Under the pieces are notes generated by a model. It was not told the DNA's origin, made no database searches, and saw only the letters and a list, made by a program, of their open reading frames with translations. A program made the translations under genes and the position numbers. A stretch of DNA of 22,463 nt from positions 1 through 22,463 of IMG/VR virus record IMGVR_UViG_3300013285_000085, one strand, 5' to 3'. The DNA comes from a virus. Shown in pieces: positions 7,362 through 14,573 of the stretch. Position 1 is the stretch's first letter. Each line of letters begins with the position of its first letter.

Positions 7362-9653
7362 GTGGCAATAGCTAGTGCAATTACAACAGGCGGAATAGTT
7401 ACAGTAGATTCAACTACTGGCTTTGCTGTGACTGAATCTGTAAGATTTACAGGCACAACGTTTGGAGGACTCCAAACTGGAACTACATATTGGATCATTG
7501 CATTAACTCCTACCACAATAACTTTAAGTGCTAGCATATACGGGACAGCGCAAGGTTTTTCTGGCGGCACTGGAACTGCGACGTTAGTCGGATATGGACA
7601 AAGTGGCCCAGGAGTAGGCAATATAATTACTGCCAACACAGCCGGCGACTTTAATACAATACAAACCATTGCATCAAAAGTACTAGGAGCACCGACAGAT
7701 GCCGCTCCAACTTTTGGATATAACCAAGCAGTTGCAAGCGTACAAGTTCCATTATCCGGAAGTGGTGATGCACGAATTTATCAAAACAATTGGTCTAATT
7801 TAGCTTCGGATTTGATTAAAGCACGAGTTCATCAAACAGGCGATGTTAATGCTGGAAATTCTTTATTAATTCCTACTACATCTAATATTATTTCAGAAGC
7901 ATTTAGAAAAAATTATTACGATTTTGCACAATTAGTATTAGCCAACGCTAATTCAGTTGGTGCAAATCAAACAGCAACAGCCAACATAGGAACTACTGCT
8001 CGAGCAACAGTTTGGAACGGAAATATACAAAGTACTGCAACTATAGATTTTGGAAGCCCGTCCGGCGCTCGCGCATTTTTTAATGCTGGTGGATATCTTA
8101 CAGTTGCTTGTACATTAACAGGATCGTTTGGTTCAAAAAGTTCTACAAAAGATAATACATGGAGTGGAATGTTTGGGGCAATGGGAACTATTATTATCGG
8201 TTCCAATACAACTACCACTAGCGGTGGTTTAGTTTCTTCAGGATATACCAGTACTCCTACTAATATAGGATTTTTCCAACTTACAACTAGTGCTCAGACA
8301 CTTTTTACAGAAACACCCCCAAGCGGTGCGTATGCATCAAACAGTTTTAAAGTTCGTGCATATTTAGATGGCTCTGGCCGTTATATGTACTTACAATGTC
8401 AATACAACGACGATGCAGGAGTTAGTAGCGGAACACCTGTTTTTTATGCAGGTGATGAATATATTGATGGAATTTTAACACAATATATTGGCATGCGCCG
8501 TGCGAGTGGTAGTTATGTCAGCCTTAATCCTCCGGGTATTACCTTTGCAGGAGATTTACAAACTATGTCGGGCGCACCTGCACTATACGGATTAAGTTCT
8601 AGTTCGTATTATGTAAGTGAGGGCGATACGTTTACAGTTCTATTACAAACACAGAATGTCAACGAAGGAGCAGTTTTATATTATACAGTTTCTGGTTTTG
8701 GAGCTACCCCAGACGGCGTAACCAGATATACTTCTACTGCTAGTTATTTTACAGTTTCAGGCGGCGCTGCCTCTTTAGGTTTTACCATAATTAACGATTT
8801 ATATACTGACGGCCAAACAACTATGACCATCACATTAAATAATGGTTTAGCCGCGGTTAGTATTAATGTTAACGACACATCTATTACTCCAGCAGGAGAA
8901 GTATTAATTACTGGACAAAATAGTAGCTATGGTTCCGGTACAGCTCAATACAGTAATGGAATTTTTACTGTTCCTACAGGTATATATACATTAGGTATCT
9001 ATATGGTTGGTGGCGGCGGTGGTGGCGGCAACCGTGCTGGCGGCGGCGGCGGCGGCGCCCAAGTTCGAAGTTCACTGATACAATCAGTCAGCCCGGGTCA
9101 ACGTATCAGTGTTGCTCTAGGCAATGGCGGCGCACAAGGTGCTACCGGCGGAACAACACAATTTGGTAGTTTCCAAGCAGTTGGCGGTAATCCTGGCACT
9201 AATGGTAGCGGTTTGTCGGGTGGTACTGGAGGTGGTTCAGGATCTGGTAATCCTGGCAGCGCCGGAACTACTGGTACAGCAGGCACAATATGGGGGTTTT
9301 ATGGTGGCGGCGGCGGAGGTGCAGGCGGAGCTGTTTCAACTAGTGAATCGGGCGGTTTATCTAGTAATCTTTCTTTATCTGGAAGATATGATAATTGGAA
9401 TGTACAATGGGGCGGCGGCGGCTATGGCGGCACAACAACAGGCGGTGCCGCTGGCTATGGCCGTGGCGCCGGTACAGCAAATCCTTGGCCAGGAAATGGG
9501 TTAAATGGCTCTCCAAATACAGGTTCTGGTGGCGGCGGTGGCGATGCTAGTCCAGCCACTCCTCATGGAACTACTAGTACTGACGCAGCCATAACTGGTT
9601 ATACAGGCGGCAGCGGTGGATCTGGTATGGTTATTGTTGTCTGGGGGCCATAA
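7362..9653 (+). CDS. Large adhesin-like tail protein with Calx-beta-like and glycine-rich domains
   Basis: This 763-aa protein has a GTG start: an in-frame TAA at 7350-7352 and an AAGGA at 7351-7355 rule out an earlier start. It opens with a Thr/Gly-rich beta module (TTGGIVTVDSTTGF...LQTGTTYWI), then the core shared with the preceding gene (DFNTIQTIASKVL from residue 96, HQTG 157-160, WNGNIQSTATIDF, ARAFFNAGG, PSGAYASNSFKV). A Calx-beta-like segment follows from about 416 (YYVSEGDTFTVLLQT...YYTVSGFG). From about residue 550 the protein is extremely Gly-rich and ends in GGSGGSGMVIVVWGP. Such Gly-rich ends are known in phage adhesins, where they can pack as polyglycine-II bundles. I infer the distal receptor-binding tip. 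Confidence 0.8.
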   Translation: MAIASAITTGGIVTVDSTTGFAVTESVRFTGTTFGGLQTGTTYWIIALTPTTITLSASIYGTAQGFSGGTGTATLVGYGQSGPGVGNIITANTAGDFNTIQTIASKVLGAPTDAAPTFGYNQAVASVQVPLSGSGDARIYQNNWSNLASDLIKARVHQTGDVNAGNSLLIPTTSNIISEAFRKNYYDFAQLVLANANSVGANQTATANIGTTARATVWNGNIQSTATIDFGSPSGARAFFNAGGYLTVACTLTGSFGSKSSTKDNTWSGMFGAMGTIIIGSNTTTTSGGLVSSGYTSTPTNIGFFQLTTSAQTLFTETPPSGAYASNSFKVRAYLDGSGRYMYLQCQYNDDAGVSSGTPVFYAGDEYIDGILTQYIGMRRASGSYVSLNPPGITFAGDLQTMSGAPALYGLSSSSYYVSEGDTFTVLLQTQNVNEGAVLYYTVSGFGATPDGVTRYTSTASYFTVSGGAASLGFTIINDLYTDGQTTMTITLNNGLAAVSINVNDTSITPAGEVLITGQNSSYGSGTAQYSNGIFTVPTGIYTLGIYMVGGGGGGGNRAGGGGGGAQVRSSLIQSVSPGQRISVALGNGGAQGATGGTTQFGSFQAVGGNPGTNGSGLSGGTGGGSGSGNPGSAGTTGTAGTIWGFYGGGGGGAGGAVSTSESGGLSSNLSLSGRYDNWNVQWGGGGYGGTTTGGAAGYGRGAGTANPWPGNGLNGSPNTGSGGGGGDASPATPHGTTSTDAAITGYTGGSGGSGMVIVVWGP
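9039..9056 (+). repeat. (GGC)6 triplet run in the adhesin tip
   Basis: Six consecutive GGC triplets encode a glycine run in the adhesin gene, within a wider region (about 9008-9560) of repeated GGC/GGT codons. The local base composition is far more GC-rich than the rest of the window. Slippage here would change the glycine count without breaking the frame. Confidence 0.7.
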
Positions 9654-9656
9654 ATA
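9649..9656 (+). promoter_or_regulatory. T4-type late promoter box (CATAAATA)
   Basis: CATAAATA matches TATAAATA at seven of eight positions and includes the TAA stop of the adhesin gene. It lies 64 bases before the ATG at 9721, so the leader would overlap the sigma-70-type promoter at 9671-9699. It may be chance, because the TAA stop supplies part of the match. Confidence 0.3.
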
Positions 9657-9670
9657 ATTTTTCTAATCGA

Positions 9671-9699
9671 TTGACTTGATAACTATAAGAGTATATTAT
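9671..9699 (+). promoter_or_regulatory. Sigma-70-type promoter for the glycosyltransferase cassette
   Basis: TTGACT at 9671-9676 and TATTAT at 9694-9699 are separated by exactly 17 bp; each hexamer differs from consensus at one position. Transcription would start near 9706, giving a leader of about 15 bases before the ATG at 9721, with GAGG just upstream of that start. It lies in the 67-bp gap that separates the fibre block from the downstream cassette, so the cassette may be expressed independently of the late programme. Confidence 0.55.
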
Positions 9700-9720
9700 A
9701 AGCATTCAGCTGAGGTTATT

Positions 9721-10071
9721 ATGGACGAGAAAATTGAAAAAGCATTTGCAGTAGCCAATTACATGGCTACCTTATCAAATCAACGTAGAATCATTTTAGA
9801 AGAGTATACTCAAAAATTAGTATACTATATCAACGGTGCAACATTTAATGTTGATTACAACCTAATCAATTTTGCTAAAAATTTAACAGATTTAGGACAT
9901 ACAGAAGACATTGTATTTGTTGATTCAAACAATCAACCTGTAATTATTAAAGATGTTCAGGATTTTTTAGATAATATTGTCAGCGTATATTTTGAAGCAG
10001 TAAACGAATATCATACTAAATTTGCAGAAATAAAACGTAAACGTAATGTAAAAGACCTAGTGGATCTATGA
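9721..10071 (+). CDS. Small hypothetical protein (116 aa) heading the cassette
   Basis: I do not recognise the family. The ATG at 9721 is preferred over an upstream in-frame TTG (9676) because it has TGAGG six bases upstream and because the TTG lies inside the promoter's -35. The protein (MDEKIEKAFAVANYMATLSNQ...) is predicted largely helical, charged and soluble, and ends in a basic KRKRNVKDLVDL tail. Its stop overlaps the start of the first glycosyltransferase-like gene (ATGA), so translation is likely coupled. Position suggests an accessory or virion protein working with the cassette; no specific function can be assigned. Confidence 0.65.
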   Translation: MDEKIEKAFAVANYMATLSNQRRIILEEYTQKLVYYINGATFNVDYNLINFAKNLTDLGHTEDIVFVDSNNQPVIIKDVQDFLDNIVSVYFEAVNEYHTKFAEIKRKRNVKDLVDL

Positions 10072-10913
10072 CAATAGGTTGCATAATATTTGCTCAAAAT
10101 ACTATTGGTGTAGACTATGTAAAATTAGCATTGTTTGCCGCCAAACGTGTTAAACAATTTTTAAATATTCCAGTTAGTCTTGCTACCGATAGTATAGATT
10201 ATCTAAGTTTTTATCCCGAGCATAATGAAGTTTTTGACCAAATAATTCCTATATCTGGTAATAATAATCAACAGAAAAAATTCTACGACGGTACACTGGC
10301 ATTCAGTACGGCCGAGTGGAAAAACTTAACTAGGAATCACGTGTATGCAATTACTCCATACGATCGTACATTAGTTATTGACAGTGATTTTATTATCAAC
10401 TCCAATACACTGGCCAAAGCTCTTAAAAACGATTATGAATTTCAAATATACCGTAAAAACTTTGATTTATCAGGATGGCGCTCAAATGCCTATGATCGTA
10501 TAAATCAGCACAGTATTCCTTTTTATTGGGGTACTGTTTTTATTTTTGAAAAGACGGCAAGTACCGAATCGTTTTTTAATTTGATAGAATATATTAAAAC
10601 AAATTGGGAATATTTTAGGGTTGTTTATAAAATAGATAGCCCGTTATTTAGAAACGATTTTGCATTTAGTATTGCTATACACGTCATGAATGGTTTAACT
10701 GAAGGAGATTTTGGGTGGGAGCTTCCTGGTAAAATGAACTTTGTGTTAGACAGAGACATATTTGTTAGTATGAAGGATAGCGTTATGAAATTCTTAGTAG
10801 AAAAACAATATTATCCAGGCGAATACACACTAGTATCTACAAACAATTTAGACGTACATGTTATGAACAAGCAAAGCCTTACACGATTTATCGATGGGGG
10901 TTATGGTGTCTAA
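10068..10913 (+). CDS. Glycosyltransferase-like protein, family 1, copy A (GT-A type)
   Basis: This 281-aa protein starts with a Rossmann-like beta strand (CIIFAQN) and carries EVFDQIIPI and TPYDRTLVIDSDF. The D105-S-D107 is a DxD motif, which in GT-A glycosyltransferases binds the divalent cation and nucleotide-sugar. There is no membrane segment, so it is probably cytosolic. It is a diverged tandem copy of the next gene: VFDQIIPI and TPYD-T-V-DxD are shared and the lengths are nearly equal. ATGA overlap with the preceding gene and a 3' overlap with the next suggest coupled translation. Donor and acceptor are unknown; candidates are virion protein, host surface glycan or modified DNA. Confidence 0.68.
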   Translation: MTIGCIIFAQNTIGVDYVKLALFAAKRVKQFLNIPVSLATDSIDYLSFYPEHNEVFDQIIPISGNNNQQKKFYDGTLAFSTAEWKNLTRNHVYAITPYDRTLVIDSDFIINSNTLAKALKNDYEFQIYRKNFDLSGWRSNAYDRINQHSIPFYWGTVFIFEKTASTESFFNLIEYIKTNWEYFRVVYKIDSPLFRNDFAFSIAIHVMNGLTEGDFGWELPGKMNFVLDRDIFVSMKDSVMKFLVEKQYYPGEYTLVSTNNLDVHVMNKQSLTRFIDGGYGV

Positions 10914-11745
10914 AGGATTTTTATTATTTGCAGAAAATAAAAACAATATCGATTATGTAAAACAAGCATACGCTCTTGCTCTGAGTATTAAGGCTACACA
11001 GTCAGAAGTTACTGATATCTCTATAGTTACTAATGATCTATTAAATGATGAATATAAACAAGTATTTGATCAAATTATTCCAATCCCGTGGTATAAAGTT
11101 GCGGGGGGAGACTTGTCAGCCGAGCACCGTTGGAAACTTTATCACGTTACTCCGTACGATGAAACAATAGTGCTAGATGCAGATATGCTAATGTTAAAAG
11201 ACATCGGAGACTGGTGGTGGTATGCACAAGATCATGATTTATTATTTTGTTCAAAAACACTAAATTATAAAGGTGATATTATTAATGATAGTGTGTATAG
11301 AAAAACCTTTACAGTTAATCAATTGCCTAACACACACCATGCTTTACACTATTTTAGAAAAAGTGAAACAGCAGAATATTTTTATAAAACATTAGAATTT
11401 GTAGTTAATAACTGGGCATGGTGTTATGGAAAATTTGCACCAGAACATTATCAAGATTGGCTCAGTATGGATTTAGCCAGTGCTATTGCATTGGAAATGA
11501 CTGGATATAATTCGTCAGCTGATAATTGTAGCCCGTTAAGGTTTGTACATATGAAACCAGGAGTACAAGATTGGAATCCAATACCAATCAAATGGACAGA
11601 AACCATTCCTCATATCTATACAAAGCACGGTGAACTAATGGTTGGTAATATTAAACAATATCATCTGTTTCATTATGTAGAAAAAGATTTTGTTTCCGAT
11701 AATCATATCATATCTAAATTAAAGGCAATTATCAATGAAAGATGA
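10903..11745 (+). CDS. Glycosyltransferase-like protein, family 1, copy B (GT-A type)
   Basis: This 280-aa protein is the paralogue of the preceding gene. The ATG at 10903 is chosen over the in-frame ATG at 10894 because GGGGG precedes it and the N-terminus (MVSKGFLLFAEN) then aligns with copy A (MTIGCIIFAQN). The motif TPYDETIVLDADM holds the DxD (D92, D94). Further features are a QVFDQIIPI block and a Trp-rich segment (DWWWYAQDHD) just after the DxD that copy A lacks. The gene overlaps the previous stop by 11 bases and runs 11 bases into the next gene. It probably transfers a sugar from a nucleotide-sugar; the substrate cannot be read from the sequence. Confidence 0.7.
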   Translation: MVSKGFLLFAENKNNIDYVKQAYALALSIKATQSEVTDISIVTNDLLNDEYKQVFDQIIPIPWYKVAGGDLSAEHRWKLYHVTPYDETIVLDADMLMLKDIGDWWWYAQDHDLLFCSKTLNYKGDIINDSVYRKTFTVNQLPNTHHALHYFRKSETAEYFYKTLEFVVNNWAWCYGKFAPEHYQDWLSMDLASAIALEMTGYNSSADNCSPLRFVHMKPGVQDWNPIPIKWTETIPHIYTKHGELMVGNIKQYHLFHYVEKDFVSDNHIISKLKAIINER

Positions 11746-12349
11746 ATACATGCCAAATGATGAATATGCTAAATTCTATAATCGTAGTTTTATTGATCAA
11801 TATAGAATTTATTACGATAAGGATACCGGTGATATTGTTTCAATAACCAATGAACTGTCAAGCCTGCCATACGAAACAGTTGAAGTTGACTTTAGCACAG
11901 TTGAAAGGTTTTTAATAGGTAAAGATAATTTTATATTTTTTAGATTAGAATTTGATGAAGAAGATGCTATAAAATTCGTAAACAAAAAAGAAAGTCCTGT
12001 GGTGTTTAAAAGCAACATCGTAGAGTATATAAGGATAGTTGAAGATAATACTGCAATACTACAAGTTACTTGGCATACTAACAAATGGGTGTTTACAATT
12101 AATAAAGATTTTTTAAATAATCCTCGTAGTAAAAGCCTAAATAGTAAAATAAACTTTTTTGTAATTAAAGAAAATAATATTAATTTTTTAATTCGTAGTA
12201 TTGAAATAAAAATTAAAGATTTAGTAACTACTGAATCAGTTGTTGTAGAATTTACTACACTTGAGGAAAGCAACATAACTGAAATTGCAATGTTTACATT
12301 GCCGTTTTTCGAATCGTACGGAATGACAATCAATTATGGAAAAAATTAA
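11735..12349 (+). CDS. Hypothetical AT-rich protein between two glycosyltransferase pairs (204 aa)
   Basis: I do not recognise the family. The protein is beta-rich (alternating hydrophobic and polar residues such as RIYYDKDTGDIVSI and TAILQVTWHTNKWVFTI), rich in Asn, Ile, Lys, Phe and Glu, with no signal peptide or catalytic motif. Its DNA looks noticeably more AT-rich than its neighbours, with long A and T runs, which may indicate recent acquisition. It overlaps the genes on both sides (11 bases upstream, 14 bases downstream), so it belongs to the cassette's transcript. It could be a virion or carbohydrate-binding partner of the transferases; that is inference from position only. Confidence 0.62.
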   Translation: MKDEYMPNDEYAKFYNRSFIDQYRIYYDKDTGDIVSITNELSSLPYETVEVDFSTVERFLIGKDNFIFFRLEFDEEDAIKFVNKKESPVVFKSNIVEYIRIVEDNTAILQVTWHTNKWVFTINKDFLNNPRSKSLNSKINFFVIKENNINFLIRSIEIKIKDLVTTESVVVEFTTLEESNITEIAMFTLPFFESYGMTINYGKN

Positions 12350-13232
12350 AATTATAGAACAGGACATTATTTTTCTCAGCTATGATGAACCAAATGCTGA
12401 AAAGAATTATGCCGATTTATTAAGCAAAGCCCCGTGGGCCAAACGTGTGCATGGAGTTAAAGGCAGCGACGCCGCGCATAAAGCCTGTGCCGCATTAAGT
12501 GAAACGGAATACTTTGTTACTGTGGATGCAGACAATATTATTGATCCAAAATTCCTCGAAGTTGATGTGGATATAGATGCATTGGGTCTAACATCCGAGC
12601 ATGTATTTTCCTGGTGCGGAAAAGTTCATGTAAACAACTTAGAGTATGGTAATGGCGGTTTAAAAATGTGGACACGGAAATTTGTTAATGAAATGCGCAC
12701 ACATGAAAATAGTGATCCGGAAGATAAAAAAGGTCTAGTTGAGTTTTGTTTTGATAATAAGTATTATCAATTTAATGAAAACTACAGTGAAAGCTTCACT
12801 AACGAAACTCCTTTCCAAGCATGGAGAGCGGGTTTTCGCGAAGGCGTAAAAATGTCACTGGATCAAGGCACCAAAGCTGAAAGCCTACGCACTATATGGT
12901 GGCAAAATTATCATAGATTATTGATATGGTCTAGTGTAGGGGCCGATGTTAAAAATGGTATATGGAGTATATTAGGCGCAAGAGAAGGTTGCTGGAAAAC
13001 TAATTGTACAGACTGGGACTATGCAAATGTACGTGATTTTGATTATCTTACTACTATGTGGGAAACTACCCATGCATTGGCAGAACCTGATGAAGTAACA
13101 AAATACATAAATTTCTTAGGACAAGAGCTTAAAGAAAAATGTAAATTGGAAATAGCCAATTTAGATCAAGCAGGTAGTCAATTTTTTAAAACTGTATACG
13201 CAAATACTCCCCGGATTATTAGGAAACGATAA
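12336..13232 (+). CDS. Glycosyltransferase-like protein, family 2, long copy
   Basis: This 298-aa protein has an N-terminal IIFLSYDEPNAEKNY motif, then WAKRVHGVKG and YFVTVDADNII with a DxD (D64, D66) typical of the metal/nucleotide-sugar site of GT-A enzymes. It shares with the next gene the blocks NDLEYG/NNLEYG-GG, FQAWRAGFREGVK/FTTWRSAFRECVK, and a W-S-x-G-x-D-x-x-x-GI segment near the end, so the two are paralogues. This copy has an extra C-terminal helical region of about 60 residues. I recall similar proteins in aquatic T4-like phages near fibre genes. Reaction inferred as sugar transfer; acceptor unknown. The start overlaps the previous gene by 14 bases. Confidence 0.68.
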   Translation: MEKIKIIEQDIIFLSYDEPNAEKNYADLLSKAPWAKRVHGVKGSDAAHKACAALSETEYFVTVDADNIIDPKFLEVDVDIDALGLTSEHVFSWCGKVHVNNLEYGNGGLKMWTRKFVNEMRTHENSDPEDKKGLVEFCFDNKYYQFNENYSESFTNETPFQAWRAGFREGVKMSLDQGTKAESLRTIWWQNYHRLLIWSSVGADVKNGIWSILGAREGCWKTNCTDWDYANVRDFDYLTTMWETTHALAEPDEVTKYINFLGQELKEKCKLEIANLDQAGSQFFKTVYANTPRIIRKR

Positions 13233-13942
13233 TGTACGATATAATTTTTATTAGCTATAATGAACCAAATGCAGATGCAAATTTTGCTAGATTACAAGCT
13301 AGATTTAGCAATCCTACATTAAAACGTGTACATGGTATAGATGGTATACATAATGCACATATAGCGGCCGCTAAAAAAGCAATGACTAAAATGTTTTGGG
13401 TAGTAGACGGGGATGCCGAAGTATTAGATTCGTTTGATTTTAGTTATCAAGTTCCTAATAATGAAGTAGATCATGTCCATGTTTGGCGTAGTATTAATCC
13501 TATAAACGATTTAGAATATGGCTACGGCGGAGTTAAACTATTACCAAAAAAATTAACAATGAACATGATGACTGCAAACGTTGATATGACAACCAGCATC
13601 AGTAATTTGTTTAAAGCTATGCCAGAGGTAAGTAATATTACACGGTTTAATACCGATCCATTTACTACTTGGCGTAGTGCTTTTAGAGAGTGTGTTAAAC
13701 TATCTAGTAACGCTATTGATCGTCAGGACGATGTAGAAACTTTACAAAGATTAATTACATGGTGTAGTTCGGGTGACGATAGAGAATACGGTATTTTTGC
13801 CATTGCCGGGGCACTTGCTGGTAAAAGTTACGGGGAAAAAAATGCCTCTAACTTAGAGGCACTTGAGAAAATCAATGATTTTGATTGGTTGTTAAAACAA
13901 TTTACCCTGCAACAAGTTGATCGGCAAGCGGAAAGATCTTAG
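13232..13942 (+). CDS. Glycosyltransferase-like protein, family 2, short copy
   Basis: This 236-aa paralogue of the previous gene is coupled to it by a TAATG overlap. The N-terminus IIFISYNEPNADANF, then KRVHGIDGIHNAHIAAAKKA and FWVVDGDAEV give a D59-G-D61 DxD-type motif; NDLEYGYGGVKL and FTTWRSAFRECVK follow. It lacks the C-terminal extension of the long copy. The 3' end is unusual in two ways: the last 41 bp overlap the 3' end of thyX on the other strand, and bases 13836-13861 within the coding sequence form the intrinsic terminator of the minus-strand operon, so these codons (ASNLEAL) serve two purposes. No plus-strand terminator is visible after the stop. Confidence 0.68.
   Translation: MYDIIFISYNEPNADANFARLQARFSNPTLKRVHGIDGIHNAHIAAAKKAMTKMFWVVDGDAEVLDSFDFSYQVPNNEVDHVHVWRSINPINDLEYGYGGVKLLPKKLTMNMMTANVDMTTSISNLFKAMPEVSNITRFNTDPFTTWRSAFRECVKLSSNAIDRQDDVETLQRLITWCSSGDDREYGIFAIAGALAGKSYGEKNASNLEALEKINDFDWLLKQFTLQQVDRQAERS
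13836..13861 (-). terminator. Intrinsic terminator of the minus-strand operon
   Basis: Read on the minus strand, TGCCTCTAAGTTAGAGGCA (13861-13843) folds into an 8-bp perfect stem with a 3-nt loop (7 bp plus a 5-nt loop is the likelier form) and is followed directly by seven T residues (13842-13836). It begins about 40 bases after the thyX stop codon, a textbook Rho-independent terminator. It lies wholly inside the coding sequence of the convergent glycosyltransferase gene. On the plus strand the hairpin has no downstream T tract, so it is one-directional. Confidence 0.85.
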
Positions 13943-14570
13943 CAATAACTTTTGCACATTCAATAGCAACTAATTGGTGTTCTTTCTGAGTACCATTAGC
14001 ACTACGCAATTCGATAAAATGAATCCAGCTACGTAGTGTACCATTCATATATAAACGACTTTCGATAAGCCCTTCCGGTAATACAGCACGAGCTTGCTCT
14101 TTAGCTATACCATTAGCGATAGCCCACTCGTATTCTCTTTGTGCGGCGTATATAACTCTTTTCTGAGCACGTTCCCATTCGATTGATAGCATTTTATCAT
14201 CTGTTGTGATACTGTTTTGTCTGTTAGTTGTATCTTGGAGTCGTGCTTCTCGCAGTACAAACGACAGGTCTTTAGTAGGGTCAGCATATCGCTGACTGAA
14301 TTCTTGAAAGCTGAAGCTACGATGTCTAAGGATCTGTCGTGCAATATCTCTTGTTGTGGTAATTTCGATACAGGCGGAGACCATTTCAAGTGGGCTCCAG
14401 TGTTGGTGTTTGACCAAGTATTGGATGAGTTTTTCTGATGTGTCTGTGTTGAGTTGATTGGAGGGATTGCTGACACGGGCGCAATACGCAATGAGTTCCT
14501 GTGCATTTTGGATGCCAAGATCTGCGAATTCTTGTGTGGGTTGACTATAACTGAGTAATCGAACATGCAT
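13902..14570 (-). CDS. thyX: Flavin-dependent thymidylate synthase ThyX
   Basis: ThyX methylates dUMP to dTMP using methylene-tetrahydrofolate, FAD and NADPH, supplying thymidine for phage DNA synthesis. The 222-aa length is typical for the family. The signature RHRX7S is complete: R82-H83-R84 to S92 in RHRSFSFQEFS, followed by QRY. Other family landmarks are CARVSNP (30-36), HWSPLEM, ARAVLPEGL (160-168) and SRLYMNGTLRSWIHFIELR (171-189), the substrate-binding region. The ATG directly abuts TATAAATA, which contains the stop of the upstream gene; the ribosome-binding site is weak (AGAAAG). It is last in the minus-strand operon, followed by a clear terminator, and overlaps the convergent gene by 41 bp. 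Confidence 0.95.
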   Translation of the reverse strand: MHVRLLSYSQPTQEFADLGIQNAQELIAYCARVSNPSNQLNTDTSEKLIQYLVKHQHWSPLEMVSACIEITTTRDIARQILRHRSFSFQEFSQRYADPTKDLSFVLREARLQDTTNRQNSITTDDKMLSIEWERAQKRVIYAAQREYEWAIANGIAKEQARAVLPEGLIESRLYMNGTLRSWIHFIELRSANGTQKEHQLVAIECAKVIAKIFPLADQLVAG

Positions 14571-14573
14571 TAT

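Noticed and set aside
9124-9504. 126-aa plus-strand ORF inside the glycine-rich region
   Set aside because: It is a +1 frame of GGC/GGT repeats giving Ala/Val-rich junk; the glycine frame continues as part of the adhesin.
9008-9560. Repeat array as CRISPR or other non-coding repeat
   Set aside because: The repeats are GGC/GGT glycine codons in one continuous reading frame with irregular spacing, not repeat-spacer units.
9676-9720. TTG start 15 codons upstream in the 116-aa gene
   Set aside because: The TTG overlaps the -35 and spacer of a good promoter and has no Shine-Dalgarno, while ATG 9721 has TGAGG at proper distance.
11812-12333. 173-aa minus-strand ORF opposite the AT-rich orphan gene
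   Set aside because: It is a low-complexity Leu/Ser/Ile-rich antisense frame with no ribosome-binding site and fully covers a gene that is coupled to both neighbours. It is a shadow of the real gene.
13979-14047. CACTACG...CGTAGTG inverted repeat as a plus-strand terminator
   Set aside because: A 7-bp stem with a loop of about 25 bases and no T tract; it lies within thyX coding sequence and is probably chance.
14105-14566. 153-aa minus-strand frame within thyX
   Set aside because: It lies in an alternative frame of the clear ThyX protein, whose motif RHRX7S is intact; there is no separate start signal.
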